In this document: positions 58,195-64,000 of the stretch, one piece after another
Position numbering within the stretch: the stretch's first letter is position 1
Layout: every line of letters starts with the position of its first letter
Origin: Mucilaginibacter sp. SMC90
Lineage (GTDB): Bacteria > Bacteroidota > Bacteroidia > Sphingobacteriales > Sphingobacteriaceae
Length of the DNA stretch: 64,000 nt
Direction: 5' to 3'
NCBI RefSeq assembly: GCF_022811725.1
Contig: NZ_CP094527.1
Span: 6,572,001-6,636,000, forward strand
Translations under genes and position numbers: made by a program
Notes under the pieces: model-generated
The model's input: only the letters and a program-made list of their open reading frames with translations
Databases searched by the model: none
What the model was told of the DNA's origin: nothing

Positions 58195-60153
58195 TTATGA
58201 ATCTATCTTAGCATATTTAGCGTTGCGCTCAATGAATTCGCGGCGCGGGGCAACCTCATCACCCATTAGCATACTGAAGGTATGGTCGCACTCTGCGGCG
58301 TTTTCAATGGTAGCACGTTTAAGCGTACGGGTTGCAGGGTTCATGGTAGTATCCCAAAGCTGGATATCGTTCATCTCACCCAAACCTTTGTAACGTTGTA
58401 CGTGTACGCTATCTTCCTTACCGGCACCTTTAAGGCGCTGTATAGCAGCATCACGCTGTACATCGTTCCAGCAGTATTCAAACTCCTTACCTTTTTTAAC
58501 CTGGTAAAGCGGCGGCGATGCAATATATACGTAACCAGCCTCAACCAGCTCTTTCATATAACGGAAGAAGAAAGTAAGGATCAGCGTAGTAATGTGTGAT
58601 CCGTCAACGTCCGCATCCGTCATGATGATGATCTTGTGGTAACGGAGCTTGGTTAAGTTAAGGGCTTTATCATCTTCAGGTGTACCGCGGCTTACGCCCA
58701 AGCCGGTAAACATGTTCTTGATCTCCTCGTTTTCGTAAATCTTGTGCTCCATGGCTTTCTCCACGTTCAGGATCTTACCGCGTAACGGTAAAATAGCCTG
58801 GTACTCGCGGTTACGGCCCTGTTTGGCGGTACCACCCGCCGAGTCACCTTCGACAAGGAATAACTCGCAAAGGGTTGGATCGCTATTGGCGCAGTCAGAC
58901 AGTTTACCCGGTAATCCCGAACCTGTCATCACGCTCTTGCGCTGTACCATCTCGCGCGCTTTACGGGCGGCGGCGCGGGCAGTAGCGGCTAATATCACTT
59001 TATTAACGATCAGGCGGGCTTCTTTAGGGTTCTCCTCAAGGAAGTTACCCAAAATTTCGCCAACAGCCACGTCAACCGCACCCATCACCTCGTTGTTACC
59101 CAACTTGCTTTTGGTTTGGCCTTCAAACTGCGGCTCCTGTACTTTTACCGAAATAATAGCAGTTAATCCTTCACGGAAGTCATCACCGCTAATCTCCACC
59201 TTTACGTTTTTCAGCAAGCCTTCTTTATCAGCATATGCTTTCAGCGTACGGGTTAAACCACGACGGAAACCTGCTACGTGTGTACCACCTTCAATGGTGT
59301 TGATGTTATTTACGTACGAAAAAACGTTTTCGCTGTAGGTATCATTATACTGCAAAGCCAGCTCAACCGGGATGCCGCCTTTGTTCCCATCCACATAAAT
59401 TGGCTCAGGAATGATAGAGGTACGTGTACCATCTAAAAACTTAACAAACTCGCGCAAGCCGCCTTCTGAGAAAAACACTTCAGAACGGAAAGTTCCGTCT
59501 TCTAAAGCTTCACGCTCGTCGGTCAGGCTAAGGCGGATGCCTTTATTCAAAAATGAAAGCTCACGCAAACGGGCGGCAAGCGTATCATATTTGTATTCGG
59601 TAGTTGTAGTAAAAATTTCCGGATCGGGCTGGAAGGTTTGGATGGTACCCGTTTTATCAGATACACCGATTTCCTTAACATCAAACATGGGTTTGCCACG
59701 CTCATACTCCTGGGTAAAGATCTTACCCTCACGATGTACAAGGGTCCTGACATGGGTTGACAGTGCGTTAACGCAACTTACACCCACACCGTGCAAACCG
59801 CCCGATACTTTGTAGGTATCCTTGTCAAATTTACCACCGGCGTGCAAAACGGTCATTACAATTTCAAGGGCCGATTTACCTTCTTTTGTATTGATACCCG
59901 TAGGGATACCACGACCGTTATCTGATACGGTTATGGAATTGCCAACATGTATAGTAACTTTAATATCATCACAGTAACCGGCAAGGGCTTCGTCGATAGA
60001 GTTATCAACTACTTCATATACAAGGTGGTGCAAACCTTTAACGCCTGTATCACCAATGTACATCGACGGACGCTTACGCACCGCCTCTAAACCTTCTAAA
60101 ACCTGTATGTTATCTGCTGAATAATTGGATTTGTCCTGAATTTCTTCGCTCAT
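58195..60153 (-). CDS. gyrB: DNA gyrase subunit B
   Basis: This 652-residue GyrB has the GHKL ATPase domain (YEVVDNSIDEALAGYCDD, NGRGIPTGIN, GGLHGVGVSCVNALS), the transducer region and the TOPRIM domain (EGDSAGGTAKQGRNREYQAI, MTDADVDGSHI). It forms the gyrase holoenzyme with GyrA to introduce negative supercoils using ATP. The C-terminal WDTTMNPATRTLKRATI is standard. It is a single-gene unit with its own terminator. Confidence 0.97.
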   Translation of the reverse strand: MSEEIQDKSNYSADNIQVLEGLEAVRKRPSMYIGDTGVKGLHHLVYEVVDNSIDEALAGYCDDIKVTIHVGNSITVSDNGRGIPTGINTKEGKSALEIVMTVLHAGGKFDKDTYKVSGGLHGVGVSCVNALSTHVRTLVHREGKIFTQEYERGKPMFDVKEIGVSDKTGTIQTFQPDPEIFTTTTEYKYDTLAARLRELSFLNKGIRLSLTDEREALEDGTFRSEVFFSEGGLREFVKFLDGTRTSIIPEPIYVDGNKGGIPVELALQYNDTYSENVFSYVNNINTIEGGTHVAGFRRGLTRTLKAYADKEGLLKNVKVEISGDDFREGLTAIISVKVQEPQFEGQTKSKLGNNEVMGAVDVAVGEILGNFLEENPKEARLIVNKVILAATARAAARKAREMVQRKSVMTGSGLPGKLSDCANSDPTLCELFLVEGDSAGGTAKQGRNREYQAILPLRGKILNVEKAMEHKIYENEEIKNMFTGLGVSRGTPEDDKALNLTKLRYHKIIIMTDADVDGSHITTLILTFFFRYMKELVEAGYVYIASPPLYQVKKGKEFEYCWNDVQRDAAIQRLKGAGKEDSVHVQRYKGLGEMNDIQLWDTTMNPATRTLKRATIENAAECDHTFSMLMGDEVAPRREFIERNAKYAKIDS

Positions 60154-60175
60154 ATTTATTTAATGAAACAACCTT

Positions 60176-60183
60176 CAAAATTA
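60176..60183 (-). promoter_or_regulatory. TAnnTTTG box candidate for gyrB
   Basis: On the minus strand TAATTTTG (60183-60176) matches the consensus and lies 22 bp before the gyrB ATG. No clear TTG at the expected upstream distance was found. Confidence 0.4.
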
Positions 60184-60239
60184 CAAAAAATAACCGGGAT
60201 TATCGACCATTTGTGGATAAAAGTGCAGTTGTGGAGAGT

Positions 60240-60430
60240 TGTCTGAATCTGAATTTTAGAATCAACAAAATACTCTGAACCAGGATTTGGGTAGATTTTC
60301 ATGATTTATCGGATTTGATTTGCCGGGCCTATTTTGCCTGAACCCGAATTGCACGAAACTATTAAAATTTATAGAATTTGCTTAGCACCCTCTTTATTTT
60401 GAAATCCTGTAATTCAGATTCAGGCAAAAA
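60240..60430. repeat. Palindromic repeat family J, copy 1
   Basis: The 456-bp gap 60154-60609 has no gene. This part carries CTGAATCTGAATTTTAGAAT at the left and AAATCCTGTAATTCAGATTC at the right, which are near-inverted, with ACCAGGATTTGGGTAGATTT inside. The second copy at 61808-61960 shares GGATTTGGGTGGATTT and CGGATT words. A TCCGAAAT word stretch (60505-60546, as at 13110-13182) follows. Confidence 0.55.
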
Positions 60431-60569
60431 AGTAGCGGAATCAAAAACCATCAATAGTCAAAATCGGTGTAATCCCAGAAACAAAAATCAATCAACGTAA
60501 TCTTCAAAAAACAAATCCGAAATCGAAAATCCGATATTCGAAATCATTAGGATACTTGCAATGAAAGAT

Positions 60570-60577
60570 TATCTTTG
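60570..60577 (+). promoter_or_regulatory. TAnnTTTG box candidate for the OmpH-like gene
   Basis: TATCTTTG matches the consensus and ends 32 bp before the ATG at 60610. A TTG at the usual distance was not found. Confidence 0.4.
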
Positions 60578-60609
60578 TCAAAATTTTATAATATTTTCAG
60601 ATTAGTATA

Positions 60610-61206
60610 ATGAAAACCAGTGCTTCAATTTTAACCAAGCTTACTTTAGGATTAGCCATTGCAGGTAGCGTTGCCGCTTGTAACCAAAATAAAACTGCCG
60701 ATAAACCGGCTGCTGCCGCAACCACAGCAACTCCTGATAAAGAAACCATTGTTTATGTAAACTCTGATTCTTTATTGAACAAGTACGAGTACTTTAAAGA
60801 TCTTTCAAAACGTCTTGAAGACAAAGGCAAAGCTTCGCAAACAGACCTGCAAAACCGCGGTCAGGCTTTTCAGCGCCAGGTTGCCGAATACCAAAAAAAT
60901 CAGGCTACCATGTCGGCCGATCAGCGCCAGGCTACCGAGCAACAATTGCAACGTAAACAACAGGAGTTACAAGGTTATTCGCAAAATGCAGGTGCCGAGT
61001 TCCAGAATGAGCAAGCCTCTGAAAATGCTAAACTGTATGATAAAATTGCTGATTTTGTAAAAGTTTATGCTAAAGAAAAAGGCTACAAACTGGTTTTAAC
61101 TTATTCAAAAGCTAACCCAACCGTATTATATGGTGACCCTGCTTTAGACGTTACCGTTGATGTTGCCAAACGTCTTAACGAAGCTTACGCTAAAGACAAG
61201 AAATAA
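60610..61206 (+). CDS. OmpH/Skp-like lipoprotein
   Basis: This 198-residue protein has a lipoprotein signal (LGLAIAGSVAACNQNK, lipidated Cys at 24), an Ala/Thr-rich linker and a long helical coiled coil (about 55-160, rich in Gln/Lys/Glu: DQRQATEQQLQRKQQELQGY). It ends with FVKVYAKEKGYKLVLTYSKA, the Skp/OmpH closing beta-strand. Skp-like chaperones escort unfolded outer membrane proteins. Lipidation is unusual for Skp of proteobacteria but common in this phylum. It may serve TamL or BamA clients. Confidence 0.88.
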   Translation: MKTSASILTKLTLGLAIAGSVAACNQNKTADKPAAAATTATPDKETIVYVNSDSLLNKYEYFKDLSKRLEDKGKASQTDLQNRGQAFQRQVAEYQKNQATMSADQRQATEQQLQRKQQELQGYSQNAGAEFQNEQASENAKLYDKIADFVKVYAKEKGYKLVLTYSKANPTVLYGDPALDVTVDVAKRLNEAYAKDKK

Positions 61207-61290
61207 TATACGATTTGAAAATTTGATGATGTAGTAATTTAAAAATTACAAGTCATTTTCAAATATTCAAATTGACACATTTTCAAATTA

Positions 61291-61319
61291 AAACCTCAAC
61301 TTCGGTTGAGGTTTTTTAA
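61291..61319 (+). terminator. Rho-independent terminator of the OmpH-like gene
   Basis: AAACCTCAAC and GTTGAGGTTT form a stem closed by a C-TTCG-G tetraloop and are followed by TTTT. It lies about 85 bp after the stop and directly before the deaminase start. Confidence 0.85.
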
Positions 61320-61330
61320 TTTAGGGCAAT

Positions 61331-61810
61331 ATGGAAAATACGGCACACGAAAAATTTATGCGCATAGCCATTGAACTGGCCGAAGACAATGTAAAACGGG
61401 GAATAGGCGGCCCTTTTGGAGCTGTAATAGTTAAAGACGGTATGATTGTAGCCCGAAGCGCCAACCGTGTTGTGCCCACTAATGACCCTACCGCACATGC
61501 CGAAGTTTCGGTGATCCGCCTGGCCTGCCAGGAACTGGAGACTTATAATTTAGCAGGATGCGAAATTTACACCAGCTGCGAGCCCTGCCCCATGTGCCTG
61601 GGCGCCATTTACTGGGCACGCATTGATAAAATTTATTACGCCAATACCAAAGCTGATGCTGCCGCAATAGGTTTCGACGATCATTTTATTTATGATGAAC
61701 TGGAAAATCCGATGGACAAACGCAAGCTTCCATTTGTACAGATTCTTCGTGATGAGGCATTAACAGCCTTTAAACTTTGGGAAACCACCGAGCATAAGGA
61801 TCATTATTGA
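61331..61810 (+). CDS. Nucleoside deaminase (CDA-fold, guanine deaminase-like)
   Basis: This 159-residue zinc deaminase has HAE (His56, Glu58) and PCPMC (Cys86, Cys89) as metal and proton-shuttle residues. The start (MRIAIELAEDNVKRGIGGPFG) and the end (FKLWETTEHK) resemble guanine deaminase GuaD-type enzymes, while tRNA adenosine deaminases are close relatives. It would deaminate a purine base in the cytoplasm. The gene starts 11 bp after a terminator, so it has its own promoter. Confidence 0.88.
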   Translation: MENTAHEKFMRIAIELAEDNVKRGIGGPFGAVIVKDGMIVARSANRVVPTNDPTAHAEVSVIRLACQELETYNLAGCEIYTSCEPCPMCLGAIYWARIDKIYYANTKADAAAIGFDDHFIYDELENPMDKRKLPFVQILRDEALTAFKLWETTEHKDHY

Positions 61811-61960
61811 CCGGGATTTGGGTGGATTTGCCGGATTAATAGGATTTCACTTACACTTGCAGGCAAGCCCAATTAATATTGGCTCAGATTATCCTTGCAA
61901 AGCAAATCCTATAATCCTAAAAATCCGTTTAATCCAGGTTCAGACTAATCCTGGCTCTCT
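61808..61960. repeat. Palindromic repeat family J, copy 2
   Basis: This block between the convergent deaminase and S4 genes has GGATTTGGGTGGATTTGCCG at the left and a near-inverse at the right (AAATCCTATAATCCTAAAAA, CCGTTTAATCCAGGTTCAG). It is related to 60240-60430. The element overlaps the last codons of the S4 gene. Confidence 0.55.
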
Positions 61961-62358
61961 TCCTTCTCTTCAAAAAAATTATCTTTCAGATCATCAATCT
62001 CGCGCCTGTCGGCCTTGGTAGGGCGACCTGTACCGCGGTCGCGTTTAAGTATCGGGGCGTGAAACATTGATTTAAACGCCTGAGTTTGCTCAACCGGGGT
62101 TATATCTTCATAAAAATTTACAGCAGTTTTAGCATCCACCCGATTTTCGAGCAAGCCGGTTACCTTTACCTCCTTACGTTCAATGCCTTTTGCAACCTGG
62201 TAAACATCACCAATTTTCACCTCGTACGATGGTTTGATATTTTTGCCATCCAGCTTAATACGTCCTGCTTTGCAAGCATCAGAGGCCAATGTACGGGTTT
62301 TAAAAACGCGGATGGCCCACAGGTATTTATCTATTCTCAGTTTCTCTTTTTCGGCCAT
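61945..62358 (-). CDS. RNA-binding S4 domain protein (Hsp15-like)
   Basis: This 137-residue cytoplasmic protein opens with LRIDKYLWAIRVFKTRTLAS, DACKAGRIKLDGKNIKPSYE, a complete S4 RNA-binding motif. It is of the HslR/Hsp15 type, which binds stalled 50S-nascent chain complexes. The C-terminus is Glu/Lys-rich. It is convergent with the deaminase gene. Confidence 0.9.
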   Translation of the reverse strand: MAEKEKLRIDKYLWAIRVFKTRTLASDACKAGRIKLDGKNIKPSYEVKIGDVYQVAKGIERKEVKVTGLLENRVDAKTAVNFYEDITPVEQTQAFKSMFHAPILKRDRGTGRPTKADRREIDDLKDNFFEEKEESQD

Positions 62359-62594
62359 ATTATTAAATTTCCTTTATACCTTGCAGCCAATCTATTGACT
62401 AATTATCTATCCTCTACGTATAAATATCAGAGCCAGTTTACGGCGTAGGCGCTACACTAAAAAGCAAGCGCCTCAATCCAGCTGTTATCGCGTAATAGCA
62501 CAAGGTATCAAATTTCAAATCTACAGCTTTTAGTACAGCTTCGCCATAGCTTACTTTAACAATAAACATTCAGCTAACGATATAATCGTAAAAC

Positions 62595-62789
62595 TTATTT
62601 GGACAGATCTCTTTTTTTAAACTTACGATAAAGGTATTCGGCATAACCAACGCTAACGTAATCAGGAAATTTCCAGTTGGGATAATAGCGTTTTTTGATG
62701 TATTTAAGCGTACCAAAAAACAAAACGCCTAAAATAAGCAGCAATGCCAGGCCAAGTAAAATAATGGCAGATAGTACAAATGGGGTCAT
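62595..62789 (-). CDS. Small single-pass membrane protein
   Basis: This 64-residue protein has one long membrane segment (FVLSAIILLGLALLLILGVLFFG, residues 4-26) and a basic, aromatic C-terminus (KYIKKRYYPNWKFPDYVSVG). I do not recognise it. The frame is unusual for chance (a strong TM plus a positive-inside tail), but a false ORF cannot be excluded. Confidence 0.55.
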   Translation of the reverse strand: MTPFVLSAIILLGLALLLILGVLFFGTLKYIKKRYYPNWKFPDYVSVGYAEYLYRKFKKRDLSK

Positions 62790-63346
62790 ACTTTTGGGGG
62801 AATGGGGGATTAAAGTGATAAATTAAAGGCAAAAATTCACTAAGTCAATATCTTATTACTTAAAGAAAACACTTATACGCTAAATAACACCGTGATGTTC
62901 GCCGCGTCGATAATTTATCTGCCTTAAAATGAGGTACCGTTAAAAAAGTAAAGCCTCCCCGACACTCGCTGTCCGGAAGGCTTTTGACACCTAATTAGTT
63001 TAAACGTTGGTTTTCGTTTATATAAAATTAAAGCTTCCTTAACGTCTTTTTATATACTGTTAACTGATTGTCCGCATATTGTATACATGTGTGAAAATCA
63101 AGGCGCTGAAAATCAAAACACTATACGCAACATATCAATTATACTCACATATTTTCCCGGTGTGTTGCTAATGCAGTGTTAAAATCAAAACCACCCCAAA
63201 TCAAAATTGAATTTATAAACAGCAATTGCTTCGGGATCCGCGTTGAAAATCCCCGCGTTTATCGTCGGCCATCGTCAGATACATCTTTTAAAATCAACTA
63301 TATTTCCTTAAAAATCCTTTAATTTGCCAAAAGTTTAATTTTACCA
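62790..63346. other. Gap with an orphan hairpin, no gene seen
   Basis: The region before dapD (557 bp) has no supported gene. It contains an orphan terminator-like hairpin at 62950-62985 and otherwise AT-rich sequence. A small RNA or leader transcript could be hidden here. Confidence 0.4.
62950..62985. terminator. Orphan terminator-like hairpin
   Basis: AAAGCCT...AGGCTTT with inner CCGACA/TGTCCGG form a stem. It is followed by TTTT on the plus strand and, less tightly, by a T-rich run on the minus strand. No annotated gene ends near it on either strand; the small membrane protein gene at 62595-62789 starts on its left and reads away. It therefore probably ends an unannotated transcript. Confidence 0.45.
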
Positions 63347-64000
63347 ATGCAAGATCTTAAAAAACTGATTGAAGAGGCCTGGGAAGACAGGAACCTGCTT
63401 AACTACAATGAATATACCAACGCCATTGAAACCGTTATTGATAGGTTAGACAAAGGCGAGATCCGTGTAGCTGAACCTATTGGTACACGCTGGCATGTAA
63501 ATGAGTGGATAAAAAAGGCGGTTGTTTTGTATTTCCCTACCAGGCATATGGAAGAAATTAAAACCGGTCCTTTTGTATTTCATGATAAAATGAAACTCAA
63601 AACCGATTACAAACAAACCGGCGTTCGTGTAGTACCTCATGGTATTGCCCGTTACGGTGCTCACCTTGCAAAAGGCGTTATCATGATGCCATCGTACGTA
63701 AACATTGGCGCTTATGTTGATGAAGGTACCATGGTTGATACCTGGGCTACTGTTGGTTCATGCGCGCAAATTGGCAAACACGTACACTTGAGTGGTGGTG
63801 TTGGTATTGGCGGTGTGTTAGAGCCTTTACAGGCTGCACCGGTTATTATTGAAGATAACTGCTTTATCGGTTCACGTGCTATTGTTGTTGAAGGCGTACA
63901 TGTTGAGCATGAGGCGGTATTAGGTGCAAATGTTGTATTAACAGCATCAACCAAAATTATCGACGTAACCCACAGCACACCGATTGAATATAAAGGCCGT
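63347..64000 (+). CDS. dapD: 2,3,4,5-tetrahydropyridine-2,6-dicarboxylate N-succinyltransferase (partial, 3' end off window)
   Basis: The first 218 residues run to the window edge without a stop; DapD is usually about 270. This enzyme of the succinylase branch makes N-succinyl-2-amino-6-oxopimelate in the pathway to diaminopimelate and lysine. Signatures: IEEAWEDRNLLNY, GTRWHVNEWIKKAVVLYF and the left-handed beta-helix hexapeptide region (VIMMPSYVNIGAYVDEGTMV, GGVGIGGVLEPLQAAPVIIE). ATG 63347 gives the conserved MQDLKKLIEEAW start. Diaminopimelate feeds peptidoglycan synthesis. Confidence 0.97.
   Translation, partial: MQDLKKLIEEAWEDRNLLNYNEYTNAIETVIDRLDKGEIRVAEPIGTRWHVNEWIKKAVVLYFPTRHMEEIKTGPFVFHDKMKLKTDYKQTGVRVVPHGIARYGAHLAKGVIMMPSYVNIGAYVDEGTMVDTWATVGSCAQIGKHVHLSGGVGIGGVLEPLQAAPVIIEDNCFIGSRAIVVEGVHVEHEAVLGANVVLTASTKIIDVTHSTPIEYKGR

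Noticed and set aside
58195..60153. Replication origin near gyrB
   Set aside because: No dnaA, recF or DnaA-box cluster is visible; gyrB stands alone here.

Overview
The window comes from a Bacteroidota chromosome, most likely Sphingobacteriaceae and close to Mucilaginibacter or Pedobacter. This placement is inference. It rests on the type IX secretion protein PorT, a T9SS C-terminal sorting domain, a lipoprotein-type TamA (TamL) next to TamB, a DUF6089 outer membrane barrel beside NAD kinase, TAnnTTTG-type promoter boxes, lack of obvious Shine-Dalgarno sequences, and many palindromic intergenic repeats. No rRNA, tRNA, transposase, prophage or CRISPR array was seen; both window edges cut genes (DUF6089 protein on the left, dapD on the right).

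Layout. 1-5727: envelope and housekeeping genes on the minus strand (DUF6089 protein, nadK, CBS protein, hydrolase, YqeY, SDR) with one plus-strand PAS-LuxR regulator. 6114-7576: porT and menG, translationally coupled and flanked by two same-orientation copies of a palindromic repeat. 7933-16037: a Gfo/Idh/MocA oxidoreductase and a DUF1080 protein (probable 3-keto-sugar metabolism), a VOC protein, engB, a UbiA-type prenyltransferase, a Crp-like regulator, an epimerase-like protein and an M3 peptidase. 16279-21437: two abutting glycosyltransferases, then a class III aminotransferase. 21755-28727: a long minus-strand run (FAH-family protein, M23 peptidase, Bcp, split transketolase, ECF sigma factor, a membrane protein with seven VPENYF repeats, a Spy/CpxP-like protein). 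29231-35849: a tiny T9SS cargo, the Kup potassium transporter, an amino acid permease with a DUF5655 protein, a PAP2 phosphatase. 36299-39981: a GH130-like glycosidase divergent from a two-component system. 40219-47092: a DUF58 protein, thioredoxin, a divergent SDR/HxlR pair, dnaE. 47319-55345: tamB-tamL and a retropepsin-like protein. 55353-58055: a PadR-controlled cassette with two paralogous membrane proteins. 58195-64000: gyrB, an OmpH-like lipoprotein, a deaminase, an S4 protein and dapD.

Functionally the window is weighted toward the envelope: outer membrane biogenesis (TamB/TamL, OmpH, DUF6089), T9SS, peptidoglycan (M23, DapD), glycan synthesis or turnover (GT4 pair, GH130) and envelope sensing (sigma/repeat protein/Spy-like module). 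The two most interesting candidates are the ECF sigma module, whose putative anti-sigma protein carries seven tandem copies of a short motif, and the PadR cassette, which has a perfect 13-bp inverted-repeat operator candidate. The intergenic DNA holds at least eight families of palindromic or iterated repeats, several present in two to five copies within these 64 kb.
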